58,310 nt of DNA from Verrucomicrobiales bacterium (lineage in GTDB: Bacteria; Verrucomicrobiota; Verrucomicrobiia; Verrucomicrobiales; DEV007), in contig JANQVJ010000071.1 of the NCBI GenBank assembly GCA_030730365.1, positions 1-58,310 of the forward strand, written 5' to 3'. This document shows positions 35,476-43,991 of the stretch, piece by piece. Each line of letters opens with the position of its first letter. Position 1 is the first letter of the stretch. Position numbers and translations under genes: made by a program. The notes under the pieces were generated by a model that searched no databases, was not told the DNA's origin, and saw nothing but the letters and a program-made list of their open reading frames with translations.

Positions 35476-36702
35476 ATGGGAACCAAAACACTGATCCGTC
35501 TCCTGCTCGCCCTCGCCGTCATCGGCGCGGTGGCAGCGATCATCCACTTCACCGGCGGAGGCTCACTCTCCACGGTCTCATCCTCGACCGACAAGAAGAA
35601 GGTCTATCCCGACTTCCCTCTCAATGACGCCGCCAGGGTCGTCATCAAGGAAAAGGATGGTTCAATCACGCTGACTAAGGGCGAAACCAGCTGGGAAGTG
35701 AGCGAGCGCGAAGGTTACCCGGCCAATGCCGAACCCGTCATCCTGCTCCTGCGCAAGGTTTGGGATGTGAATATCGTCCAGCCCATCACGATTGGCCGCA
35801 GCCAATACGGACGCCTTGGACTTATCACCCCCGACGAGGCAACCACACCCGAGGAGGCAGCCACCCTCCTCACGTTTCAAGACAAGGATGGGAAGGAGCT
35901 CGGGGCACTCTGGCTTGGCAAAATCTACGAGCGTTCCGAAGGCCGTCCCGATCCCTTTGGCGGAGGCATGGCCACGACCGAGGCCGGCCGCTACGTGAAA
36001 CGCGGCGATAGCAATGCTGTCTACCTCGTCAGCGAGACCTTTTCCGAAGTGAAAACCGACCCGACCGGGTGGATCGACAAGACTTTCTTCAAAATCGAAA
36101 AGATCAAATCGATCGAGATCATGTCGAAGGAAAAGGAAGGTGACTGGAAACTCGAACGCGCCGCCGAGTCTGACGATTTTACCCTCGCCAGCGCCGTCAC
36201 CGGGGAGAGCCTCGATCAGGCAAAGGTATCGGCGATGAAGAGCGCCTTCTCCAACGCGCAGCTCGAAGATGTCTTCATCGGCGAAGAGAAGAAGGAAAAT
36301 CCGACCGACACGACGACCTTTAAGATCGTGACTTTTGACGGTTTCAACTATGAGGTCTCCGTCGGGGAAAAGAACGACCTCAACGAATTGCCTCTGAGCC
36401 TGAAGGTCGCCGCCACCCTTCCGGAAAAACGCGAGGCAGGCGAAGAAGAGAGCGCCGAAGAAAAAACCAAGCTCGATAAAGAATTTGATGATCGCATCGC
36501 CGGCCTGAAGAAGAAACTTGAGCAGGAGAAGAAGCTCGAGGGCCACGTCTTCAAAGTGCGCAGTTTCATGGTCGATTCGATCACCAAAAAGCGCGGCGAA
36601 CTGATGGCGGAAAAACCGGAGTCGCCTGCCGAAGCGGAGGTGGCCCCCGGTATCACCCTACCCGGCCTCCCGCCCCAGGCTGCCCCGGCTCCTGCGAACT
36701 AA
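35476..36702 (+). CDS. DUF4340 domain protein
   Basis: The 408-aa protein has an N-terminal membrane anchor (about residues 6-26) and a repeated beta-rich domain of the DUF4340 type (for example VIKEKDGSITLTKGETSWEV near residue 60). A Glu/Lys-rich probable coiled coil follows at about 315-360, then a Pro/Ala-rich tail. DUF4340 genes regularly follow GldG-like genes. It is the last gene of the module; a strong terminator follows 26 bases after the stop. Confidence 0.88.
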   Translation: MGTKTLIRLLLALAVIGAVAAIIHFTGGGSLSTVSSSTDKKKVYPDFPLNDAARVVIKEKDGSITLTKGETSWEVSEREGYPANAEPVILLLRKVWDVNIVQPITIGRSQYGRLGLITPDEATTPEEAATLLTFQDKDGKELGALWLGKIYERSEGRPDPFGGGMATTEAGRYVKRGDSNAVYLVSETFSEVKTDPTGWIDKTFFKIEKIKSIEIMSKEKEGDWKLERAAESDDFTLASAVTGESLDQAKVSAMKSAFSNAQLEDVFIGEEKKENPTDTTTFKIVTFDGFNYEVSVGEKNDLNELPLSLKVAATLPEKREAGEEESAEEKTKLDKEFDDRIAGLKKKLEQEKKLEGHVFKVRSFMVDSITKKRGELMAEKPESPAEAEVAPGITLPGLPPQAAPAPAN

Positions 36703-37180
36703 ACCACTGCATTTTCACCCCTTTCGAGGACCCGGACGGAAGCACTCCGTCCGGGTCTTTGTTTTTCGGATTTCGGTAATGCCTTGCCGGCAAGTTCCTC
36801 CGAAGCGCTCACGAAACCAAGACAAGGGTTGATTTTTGGGAGAGCTGTTAGGACGAGCCGCCCCCCCCAAGCCGGGTCGTTAGACCGCGGCGCTACCCCC
36901 ACCCGCCTCAGGGACGCGCCTGCTGTAATTTTGATAGCATTTACTCTCTCAAGCCCTTTGCGCTATTCCCCCCGCGTCTGCCGAAGGATCGGCGGGCGCT
37001 GCCTCACCCTCTTCATCGCAGGGAGTTAATTCGTCTCACGAGCGGCTACGACGAACTCTCCGATAAACACAGTCTCCTCGATAGACCGCAGCTTGCCTTT
37101 CTACAAAAGTAAGACGAAGGGCGCTCCCTGCAGGCGACTCGCTCGCGACTCATCACCACCACCCCGCAAGCGGCCGACTT
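36703..37180. other. Intergenic region between DUF4340 gene and a convergent gene
   Basis: Apart from the terminator at 36729-36766 this 478-base gap holds no gene I can support. It includes a run of eight C residues near 36861 and a short tRNA-like stretch that was tested and rejected. Small open frames here show no conserved features. Confidence 0.6.
36729..36766 (+). terminator. Intrinsic terminator of the ABC/DUF4340 module
   Basis: A perfect 12-bp stem GACCCGGACGGA / TCCGTCCGGGTC with loop AGCAC is followed by TTTGTTTTT. This is a textbook rho-independent terminator, 26 bases after the DUF4340 gene. Confidence 0.92.
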
Positions 37181-38110
37181 TTAGAAAAGCTCAAAGTCGA
37201 TGAGGTCATCCCCGATCTCGGGTTTGAAAGAGGTATCACTCTCGCGGTTTTTAGTGACAAGGACAGCGATCGATTGATCGTCCTGGACTTCATCGACCTT
37301 GATCCAGCCGAGAATGACACTTCCGCGACGGACCGCAAAACGCTGCGCCACTTTCACCCCCTGACCGGCACCGGCATTGAAGATGACAATGCCCCAGTCC
37401 TTGTCGTAACTTGTCACTTTCCCAAGAGAAGGGGAGGCCACGACTTGTTGGCGCATGCGGCTGAGTCTCTCTTCGACTTCAGGATTGCCACCCGGCGGAT
37501 TCTCCAGCGCGTTGCGGAGAAAGTCGGGAAGTTCTTCGGTAATGGCAGTGGACCCAGCTGCGGCGGGGCTGGCAGCATTCTCCGCAATCGCCGCCGCTTC
37601 GCGAGCCTGGCTCTCCACGTTGCCCGAGAGTTGATTGTAACGCTGCTCGGTCAGGCGAGTCTGCTCGCGCGCCTGATCCAAAGAGGCGCGAATGTTGGCC
37701 AGATCGGGATCGTTCGGAACGGGAAGCGTTCCATTCTCCTGATACCCGGGAGGAATGACCGGGGCGGACGCGAGCGGATTCCCCTGGGCATCATACTGGA
37801 TATTTGGCGCGGAAGGCTGGAATCCCCCCTGTTGATTCAACGGGACGCCGCGGGCATCTACGGCGATGCCGTTCTGCATGTATACCTGAGCCTGCGGATT
37901 CTGCTGCGCCGGGGCAACATTCCCGTAGCCCCCCTGACGCTGCATGAGACGCGCCTCTTTCTCCGCAAACTCTTTTTCGAGGCTACTGCGAACAAAATCC
38001 CGGTAGCTCAGAGCCCCCACGATGAGAAAAAGAACCGCCGCGATACTTAACGCAATCGTCGGGGTGTGGTTCACTTGTCTCCTATCACCAATCTCGTCTA
38101 GACCCATCAT
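37181..38110 (-). CDS. Membrane-anchored coiled-coil protein with C-terminal beta domain
   Basis: I do not recognise a named family. The protein (309 aa from the ATG at 38110) has one membrane helix (about residues 15-35) and a Gln/Pro/Asn-rich linker (about 60-130). A probable coiled coil follows (about 135-180), and a C-terminal beta-rich domain (about 235-300) contains GKVTSYDKDWGIVIFNAGAG and GQGVKVAQRFAVRRGSVILG. That last pattern (no large insert, dyad of Gly-Val) resembles OB-fold or FlgT-like C-terminal domains seen in other exported proteins of this phylum. A consensus promoter with its -10 seven bases from the ATG suggests a leaderless mRNA. Confidence 0.7.
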   Translation of the reverse strand: MMGLDEIGDRRQVNHTPTIALSIAAVLFLIVGALSYRDFVRSSLEKEFAEKEARLMQRQGGYGNVAPAQQNPQAQVYMQNGIAVDARGVPLNQQGGFQPSAPNIQYDAQGNPLASAPVIPPGYQENGTLPVPNDPDLANIRASLDQAREQTRLTEQRYNQLSGNVESQAREAAAIAENAASPAAAGSTAITEELPDFLRNALENPPGGNPEVEERLSRMRQQVVASPSLGKVTSYDKDWGIVIFNAGAGQGVKVAQRFAVRRGSVILGWIKVDEVQDDQSIAVLVTKNRESDTSFKPEIGDDLIDFELF

Positions 38111-38117
38111 AACGGGG

Positions 38118-38146
38118 ATTATACTACATCCCCACTCACGAGCCAA
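38118..38146 (-). promoter_or_regulatory. Sigma-70-type promoter, probably leaderless
   Basis: On the minus strand TTGGCT (38141-38146) and TATAAT (38118-38123) are separated by exactly 17 bases. TATAAT ends seven bases before the ATG at 38110, so transcription should begin at or within a base or two of the start codon. No Shine-Dalgarno sequence is present. Confidence 0.6.
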
Positions 38147-38263
38147 TGACCGAGTTTGCCAATTGCAAGATATTCGAAGCGCCCCCGGTGCGGCCAAAAT
38201 CAGAAACCGCTGAGATTCCGGCATTCTGGTAAAATCAGGACTTCATCTCACTGCAATCCGGCC

Positions 38264-38269
38264 TATAAT
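38264..38269 (+). promoter_or_regulatory. Candidate -10 element of the thioredoxin gene
   Basis: TATAAT lies six bases before the ATG at 38276, with GGAGGG filling the gap. That ribosome-binding-like sequence touches the ATG and is too close to work in the usual way. The expected transcription start coincides with the start codon. No clear -35 element is seen. Confidence 0.4.
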
Positions 38270-38275
38270 GGAGGG

Positions 38276-39082
38276 ATGAACCACGATCTGACCTCCTTTG
38301 AAATCCAGGTCATCGAACGAAGCCGCGAAGTCCCCGTGGTGGTCGATTTCTGGGCGAGTTGGTGCGGGCCGTGCCTGATGTTTTCCCCCATTCTTGAAAA
38401 GGCGGTAGCCGGGGCTGGCGGGGCCTGGGAGTTGGTAAAAATAAACACCGAGGAGCACACCGAGCTATCCGCCCGCTATCAGGTCCGTAGTCTACCGACG
38501 CTAAAACTCTTCCTCAATGGCGAAGAAATGGCCGAATCACTGGGTGCCCTCACCGAGTCTCAGTTGCTGCGATGGATCGAGCGTTTTCTTCCCTCACCCT
38601 TCGCCTTGGAACTGGAAGAAGCTGAAAAAGCACTCCTCGCCGGTGAATCGGACATCGCCCGGAAAAAAGTCGAGACGATTCTCAAAACCGAGCCGGGAAA
38701 TGAGCACGCCCTTTTTCTCAGAGTCAGAGCCACTTTCGCGAGCGATCCTGCGGGAGTAGCGGCACTGGTCAAAGATTTCCCGCACGATTCCGACTACGCC
38801 TCCCGCGCGAACGGGCTGCGCGATCTCGCCGCGCTCGTGAGTCAGATGCCCGCTCCCGAGGATGGCGAACTTTCCGATAAGCTCACCTGCGGATACGAGG
38901 CGCTCCGCCGACTCGATTTTGCGGCGGCTTGCGAAGCTTTTCTCACCGTGCTTGATAAAGACCGCCACTTCGCAAGCGACGCCGCCGCCAAGGCGCTGAA
39001 GCAGATTTTTCTTTACCTCGGTCCGCGTCACGACATCTCTGACAAGTATCAGCGCCGGTTCGCGAGCCTTTTGTTTTCCTGA
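38276..39082 (+). CDS. Thioredoxin-TPR protein (CnoX/YbbN-like)
   Basis: The 268-aa protein has an N-terminal thioredoxin domain with an intact active site, WASWCGPC (about residues 26-33), and a C-terminal helical domain of TPR-like repeats (about 115-265). This is the CnoX/YbbN architecture, a redox-linked holdase. E. coli CnoX lacks the CGPC pair, but many homologues keep it as here. The ATG at 38276 is the only start next to the conserved domain. msrB follows 31 bases later, so the two probably form a protein-repair unit. Confidence 0.92.
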   Translation: MNHDLTSFEIQVIERSREVPVVVDFWASWCGPCLMFSPILEKAVAGAGGAWELVKINTEEHTELSARYQVRSLPTLKLFLNGEEMAESLGALTESQLLRWIERFLPSPFALELEEAEKALLAGESDIARKKVETILKTEPGNEHALFLRVRATFASDPAGVAALVKDFPHDSDYASRANGLRDLAALVSQMPAPEDGELSDKLTCGYEALRRLDFAAACEAFLTVLDKDRHFASDAAAKALKQIFLYLGPRHDISDKYQRRFASLLFS

Positions 39083-39113
39083 AACCAATCTCAATCATTC
39101 AGGCCCTGCCGCC

Positions 39114-39494
39114 ATGGACAACTCCAAAGAACTTCGCGAGAGACTGACCGAGCGTCAGTATCAGGTAACCTGTAACGGCGGAACCGAGCCGCCTTTTGAC
39201 AACGAATACTGGGACCACAAAGCCACCGGTCGCTACGTCGATATCATCAGTGGCAAACCACTCTTTTCCTCGGCAGCAAAGTTCGACAGCGGCACGGGAT
39301 GGCCTAGCTTTTTCGAACCTATCGATCCGGAAGAGGTCGTCGAAGTGGTCGATACCAGCTACGGGATGCGCCGCGTCGAAGTCCGCTCGAAGACCGGGAA
39401 TGCCCATCTCGGCCACGTTTTTCCAGACGGCCCTCCGCCGACCGGCCTCCGCTATTGCATCAACTCCGCCGCGTTACGGTTCGAGCCCGAGTGA
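39114..39494 (+). CDS. msrB: Peptide methionine-R-sulfoxide reductase MsrB
   Basis: MsrB reduces the R form of methionine sulfoxide in proteins, using thioredoxin. The 126-aa protein has [11 protein letters not shown] and the catalytic Cys in RYCINSAAL (about residue 116). The four zinc-binding cysteines of many MsrB proteins are absent ([15 protein letters not shown], where CxxC is usual), so this is the metal-free form. Cys20 in [11 protein letters not shown] is the only other cysteine and is a possible resolving residue. The upstream thioredoxin gene is a likely partner. Confidence 0.95.
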   Translation: MDNSKELRERLTERQYQVTCNGGTEPPFDNEYWDHKATGRYVDIISGKPLFSSAAKFDSGTGWPSFFEPIDPEEVVEVVDTSYGMRRVEVRSKTGNAHLGHVFPDGPPPTGLRYCINSAALRFEPE

Positions 39495-39534
39495 TCGAGT
39501 TCACATTTCACACCCATGAGCCACGACCCGTTCC

Positions 39535-40443
39535 TCACGCGCGCGGATGAGCTTTATCGTAGACCTGCTTCATCCGCTCGATAGAGACATGCGTGTAGAT
39601 CTGTGTTGTCGAGAGGCTCGCGTGGCCCAGCAACGTCTGGACAGCACGGAGATCGGCGCCATGATCGAGGAGGTGGGTCGCAAAGCTGTGGCGCAGCTTG
39701 TGCGGGCTCGCATTCTGCGGGATGTCGCAGAGCGCGTGATATTTTTTAAAGACGTCCGATATCGCCCGGGTGGTGAGACGTCTCCGCACTTTGCTAATGA
39801 AGAGAGGCCCCTCGAGAACCCGCGCCGCATTGCGATAACGATGGATCGCCTCCGCCGCAGGGGTCCCAACCGGGCAGATGCGCTCCTTGCTGCCTTTGCC
39901 GAAGACCCGCACACACTCATGGTGGAGGTCGAAGTCGGCGACATCGAGCGCAGCCAGCTCCGATAGGCGAACGCCGGAGCTGTAGAAGAGCTCGAGGATA
40001 GCCGAGTCCCTCTCGGCAGTCCACGAGGGAGCCTGTTTCGGCTGGTCAATATCGAAGGGCTTTTCGATGAGTTCGATGACTTGCTTTTGACTCAGCACGA
40101 CGGGCAGTTTTTTCTCCGCCTTCGGCAGTTGCACCTCCACGACCGGATTAAGCTTGAGCCCGGCCCGGCGGGTGAGGAATTTGTAAAAACTCCGCAGAGC
40201 CGCGAAATGCAACCTAACCGTGGCGCGCGCCCATTCGTCACGCATGCACTTGAAAAGGTAGTCGCGAAAATCGTCCGCCTCAACCGCCTCCCAGGTAGTC
40301 GGGGAGGGACACCACTCCCGGAAACGGGTGATGGCGTGGTGGTAATTCGCAAGAGTACGATGCGAACTGTTTTTCTCCACCGAGAGATACTCGAGGAAGG
40401 CCTCAAGCTGCGGATCGTCGGGTGTTTTCGGAACGGCGCGCAC
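39535..40443 (-). CDS. xerC: Tyrosine recombinase (XerC/XerD family)
   Basis: This is a site-specific tyrosine recombinase of the type that resolves chromosome dimers at dif. The 302-aa protein has the N-terminal SAM-like domain (about residues 10-95) and a catalytic domain with Arg159 (SSGVRLSEL), Lys183 (GKGSKER), His248 and Arg251 (HKLRH), His274 (LLGHASLSTT) and Tyr283 (IYTHV). All catalytic residues are intact. XerC and XerD cannot be separated from this sequence. No phage or integron context surrounds it, which supports a housekeeping role. It starts with GTG and lies 28 bases after the DUF4912-like gene. Confidence 0.93.
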   Translation of the reverse strand: MRAVPKTPDDPQLEAFLEYLSVEKNSSHRTLANYHHAITRFREWCPSPTTWEAVEADDFRDYLFKCMRDEWARATVRLHFAALRSFYKFLTRRAGLKLNPVVEVQLPKAEKKLPVVLSQKQVIELIEKPFDIDQPKQAPSWTAERDSAILELFYSSGVRLSELAALDVADFDLHHECVRVFGKGSKERICPVGTPAAEAIHRYRNAARVLEGPLFISKVRRRLTTRAISDVFKKYHALCDIPQNASPHKLRHSFATHLLDHGADLRAVQTLLGHASLSTTQIYTHVSIERMKQVYDKAHPRA

Positions 40444-40471
40444 GCGAGTGACTGGTTGGGACCCCCTCCCC

Positions 40472-40888
40472 TCAGTTCACCGAGGTCCCGCATCCCTTGG
40501 GCCAAAAGTGGGCTCCGCGGTAGCTGAGCGACGAACTCATCGCCCCGACAGCCTCCTGCGGGTAATCGGGGAGCCGGACGCTCTGTTCGAAAATGGAGCG
40601 GAATCCAGTCGCATCAGTCCAGCCCAGCGAGATGCTATACTCGCGATCATCGGCGAGGAGCGGCACGATAAAGTGACCAGACTCGCGGTGGAGGATAATC
40701 ATCTCTTCCGCGTCAGACTCTTTCCCGTTGATTTGCAAGCAGAGGCGGACTTTCGAATGGAAAGGCTGGCGCTCACTGGTCAAGTTCCAGTAAACCACGG
40801 CGGTGTCACAATTGCGGGGAATGACCGCAAAAGAGTCATCACAGTAGTGGGTGGATTCGCTTGCGTGGTCGGTGGCTAGAACTTCCAT
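40472..40888 (-). CDS. DUF4912-like protein
   Basis: The 138-aa protein resembles the DUF4912 family through IPRNCDTAVVYWNLTSER near residue 22 (the family usually reads as a short segment ending in VYWEL) and the beta strands that follow. No signal peptide or membrane helix is visible. Function is unknown. It probably heads a two-gene unit with xerC. A perfect AT-rich dyad lies just upstream. Confidence 0.7.
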   Translation of the reverse strand: MEVLATDHASESTHYCDDSFAVIPRNCDTAVVYWNLTSERQPFHSKVRLCLQINGKESDAEEMIILHRESGHFIVPLLADDREYSISLGWTDATGFRSIFEQSVRLPDYPQEAVGAMSSSLSYRGAHFWPKGCGTSVN

Positions 40889-40902
40889 AACAGATTCGGG
40901 TC

Positions 40903-40933
40903 AATAATTAATGAAAGTTAACCATTAATTATT
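40903..40933. promoter_or_regulatory. AT-rich operator-like dyad between DUF4912 gene and hisF
   Basis: AATAATTAATG and CATTAATTATT form a perfect 11-bp dyad around a 9-base spacer (AAAGTTAAC). It begins 15 bases from the DUF4912-like start and ends 90 bases from hisF, within a strikingly AT-rich divergent promoter region. Confidence 0.5.
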
Positions 40934-41022
40934 CCAGATTACCAGATATTTTATAGAAATTACCTAAATTTTTTTTGAGTCTTTCAGGAAGCAGCTTTTC
41001 CAATAAATGCTAAGTTCTCAAT

Positions 41023-41796
41023 ATGTTGACTAAGAGAATCATTCCCTGCCTCGATGTGACCGACGGCCGGGTCGTCAAGGGGACAAATTTCGTGAATTTG
41101 CGCGATGCAGGTGATCCCGTCGATTGCGCGGTCGAATACAATCGACAGGGCGCCGACGAGCTCGTCTTTCTCGACATCACCGCCTCGTCAGACGAGCGCA
41201 GGACGATGGTCGACGTCGTGCGGAAAACCGCCGAGCGTTGTTTCATGCCCGTGACCGTGGGCGGAGGGATCCGCAAGGTCGAGGACATGCGCGAAATGCT
41301 GATGGCCGGGGCGGACAAAGTAGGCGTCAATACCGCAGCGGTCACGAACCCCGAACTCATCTCGGCCGGATCAAAGGCCTTCGGAGCCCAGTGCATCGTC
41401 GTAGCGATCGACGCGAAGAGGAGAAAAGACGGTCCCGGTTGGGAAGTCTACACCCACGGCGGACGCACCCCGACAGGCCGCGACGCCGTCGAGTGGGCAA
41501 AGGAAGTCTGCGAGCGTGGAGCAGGCGAGATCCTTCTCACGAGCATGGACGCGGACGGCACCAGGGCAGGCTACGACATCGGTCTCACCGCCGCGATCAG
41601 CGAGGCGGTTCCCATTCCGGTGATCGCGAGCGGTGGCGCCGGGAATCTCGACCACCTCGTCGAGGTCCTCGACCTCGGGAAAGCTGACGCTGTACTCGCG
41701 GCGAGTATTTTTCACTTCGGCGACTTTACCGTTGGCGATGTGAAAGCGTATCTGGGAAAACACGGCGTGCCGGTACGGCCAAATTCGAGCCGCTGA
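41023..41796 (+). CDS. hisF: Imidazole glycerol phosphate synthase subunit HisF
   Basis: HisF is the cyclase subunit of IGP synthase in histidine biosynthesis. The 257-aa TIM barrel has catalytic Asp11 (IIPCLDV) and Asp in VVAIDAKR (about 130), [20 protein letters not shown] and [13 protein letters not shown]. Length is as usual. No other his gene lies nearby, so hisF is dispersed from its pathway partners. Confidence 0.97.
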   Translation: MLTKRIIPCLDVTDGRVVKGTNFVNLRDAGDPVDCAVEYNRQGADELVFLDITASSDERRTMVDVVRKTAERCFMPVTVGGGIRKVEDMREMLMAGADKVGVNTAAVTNPELISAGSKAFGAQCIVVAIDAKRRKDGPGWEVYTHGGRTPTGRDAVEWAKEVCERGAGEILLTSMDADGTRAGYDIGLTAAISEAVPIPVIASGGAGNLDHLVEVLDLGKADAVLAASIFHFGDFTVGDVKAYLGKHGVPVRPNSSR

Positions 41797-41811
41797 AACG
41801 CTCCGCCCCTC

Positions 41812-42516
41812 TCACCTCTCAAAACGGATGAGGTGATGCTGTCGATAATTCGCGAGCAGCGTAATCCTTCCCAGACCGGCTTCTTCGGCGAGAGCACTCA
41901 ATTCCGCCAAGCTCGACGGCTGGTCATGCGCCGCAACGTGATTGCAGGCCTCTTCGATCATTTCCGCGGGAACAGCGGTCCATTCCCCGCGCATCATGCC
42001 AAGGTAGGCGGTCAGGTAATCCTCGCGACTCTGCCCGTCCTCCCGGAGGACGTCGATGAGAAGAAAGGAACCACCCGGTGCCAGTGCGGCGGAACAGGCG
42101 GAGAGCAATCGCGCCTTATCCGCCTCGTCGAGATGATGCATCGCATAGCCGGAAAAGACGATGTCGAAGCTCCCCTCACCCGCTCTTCTCGCAAACTCGA
42201 CCATGTCATCCTCATGCAGGGACACTCCGTCGAGACCGGCGAGGTAATCATGTGCCTCGGCCAGCGCCGTCGGTGAGAGGTCAACCCCGGTATAACTCAG
42301 CGGCGGAGCGGCACGCAGACACGGCGAGAGAAAGCGGGCATTGCCGCAGCCCAGATCGAGGAGGGTATAGTCACCCGCCTGACCACGTTCGCTCACGATC
42401 GCGGCGATCTCGCCGTAGAACTCGCGGTGAAACATGTAATTCCCGGCTGTGATCGCATCGTAGAGGGACCACGAACGGCGAAAGAGAGTGGTGCAGTCAT
42501 CGATTCGATCAGACAT
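41812..42516 (-). CDS. Class I SAM-dependent methyltransferase
   Basis: The 234-aa protein has a Rossmann methyltransferase fold: motif I LLDLGCGNARFL (about residues 50-61), an acidic end of strand 2 (VDLSPTA), and SFDIVFSGYAMHHLDEADK. It is a family-level assignment; the substrate is unknown. It converges with hisF and is separated from the MFS gene by 13 bases. Confidence 0.9.
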   Translation of the reverse strand: MSDRIDDCTTLFRRSWSLYDAITAGNYMFHREFYGEIAAIVSERGQAGDYTLLDLGCGNARFLSPCLRAAPPLSYTGVDLSPTALAEAHDYLAGLDGVSLHEDDMVEFARRAGEGSFDIVFSGYAMHHLDEADKARLLSACSAALAPGGSFLLIDVLREDGQSREDYLTAYLGMMRGEWTAVPAEMIEEACNHVAAHDQPSSLAELSALAEEAGLGRITLLANYRQHHLIRFER

Positions 42517-42529
42517 GGAAAGTAACCTT

Positions 42530-43867
42530 CTAAATTTTTGTTAGGGTATTTGAACCACTCGTCGCCTGGTGATACCGATAGGTGCGATAGCCGTAAATCG
42601 CGATGAAAACAAAACAGATCAGAGGCAAAAAGAACGATACCCGTGTCGCCGAGAGTCCCAGCGCACCGGTCCCGTCCATGATCGCCCCCTGCAGTGGCGG
42701 CATCAGGCAGCCGCCGCCGATCGCCATGATCAGTCCCGCCGAGCCGAGCTTCGCGTCATCACCGAGGCCGTCGAGGGCGATGCCGTAGATCGTGGGGAAC
42801 ATCAGCGACATGCAGGCCGAGACGCCGATGAGACAATAAAGACCGGGCATGCCGCTGAGGTAGATCGTAGCGAGAATGAGAAGGCCGCCGCCCATCGCGA
42901 GCCCCGCAAGGAGGCGGCCGGAACTGACATAGTGGAGGAGATACGTGCAGAGAAACCGGCTCGAGACAAAGATCACCATCGCAATGACGTTATAGCCCTG
43001 GGCCTCGGCGCGCTCCATGCCGAGTTCATTCACGCCGTATTGAATGATGAAAGTCCAGCACATGATCTGTGCCCCAACGTAGAAAGCCTGCGCGATAACT
43101 CCCTCGAGATAGCGTTTGTTTTTGAAAAGCCGCCCGAGGGTTGCCCCGGCATTCAGCCGCCGGTCGTCCTCTCCCGTCACCTTCGGCAGACGCGCGATTG
43201 AGAAGACAAGGAAAACGAAAAAAACCACGATCCCGAGAACCGCGTAGGGAGCGATAATGACGCCAAGATCGGCCTTTTGCATCGCGGCGAAAGCGGCGGG
43301 ATCACTCTCGCTCAGGCTCGTACGAGCCGCATCATCCGCAGGATCGAGTCGCGCGAGAATGAACTCTTTGGCAATGAGCATCCCGGTGATCGAACCCAGG
43401 GGGTTAAAAGCCTGGGCCAGATTGAGGCGTCGTGTCGCGGTCGCTTCGTCCCCCATCGAGAGAATGTAGGGATTGGCGCTTGTTTCGAGAAACGAGAGGC
43501 CGCAGGTCATAACAAAGTAGGCGATCAGAAAGGCCCAGAAAGTCATGAGATAACCCGAGGGAATGAAGAGAAGGCACCCTACCGCATAGAGCGTCAGTCC
43601 TGCGAGGATTCCGACCTTGTAAGAGAATCGCTTGATGATGAGCGCCGCCGGAATTGCCATGAAACAGTAGCCTCCGTAAAAAGCCGCCTGCACCAGCGAA
43701 CTCTCAAAGTTAGAGATGAGAAGGATGCTTTTAAATGCCGCCACCATCGGATTCGTGATGTCGTTCGCAAACCCCCACAGCGCGAAGAGCGAGGTAACGA
43801 GAACAAAAGGCACCAGATATCCCGGCGGAATCGTGCGGGTGGGAGTCGACAGGGAAGGCGCGGACAT
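42530..43867 (-). CDS. FucP-type sugar:H+ symporter (MFS)
   Basis: The 445-aa protein has about twelve membrane helices and the FucP signatures: ALWGFANDITNPMVAAF (near residue 30), FLETSANPYILSMG and RLNLAQAFNPLGSITG. FucP transports L-fucose; close relatives carry other hexoses. It precedes the methyltransferase on the same strand. A sulfatase elsewhere in the window makes fucose-containing sulfated polysaccharide use plausible, but this is inference. Confidence 0.92.
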   Translation of the reverse strand: MSAPSLSTPTRTIPPGYLVPFVLVTSLFALWGFANDITNPMVAAFKSILLISNFESSLVQAAFYGGYCFMAIPAALIIKRFSYKVGILAGLTLYAVGCLLFIPSGYLMTFWAFLIAYFVMTCGLSFLETSANPYILSMGDEATATRRLNLAQAFNPLGSITGMLIAKEFILARLDPADDAARTSLSESDPAAFAAMQKADLGVIIAPYAVLGIVVFFVFLVFSIARLPKVTGEDDRRLNAGATLGRLFKNKRYLEGVIAQAFYVGAQIMCWTFIIQYGVNELGMERAEAQGYNVIAMVIFVSSRFLCTYLLHYVSSGRLLAGLAMGGGLLILATIYLSGMPGLYCLIGVSACMSLMFPTIYGIALDGLGDDAKLGSAGLIMAIGGGCLMPPLQGAIMDGTGALGLSATRVSFFLPLICFVFIAIYGYRTYRYHQATSGSNTLTKI

Positions 43868-43991
43868 GAGGCTGGAGTACGGCGAAACGGACGGGGAAAA
43901 ATTCGTGTGGTGAGGCGGAACTACGAAACGTAGTGATGGATGAGAGAGGGATCAATCCTGAATTGCGGCCCGCGGAACTCTCTCAACCTTT

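Noticed and set aside
36871-36901. tRNA-like stretch near the poly-C run
   Set aside because: A short stem GGTC-TAAC-GACC recalls an anticodon arm, but no acceptor stem, T arm or 7-base anticodon loop can be formed around it.
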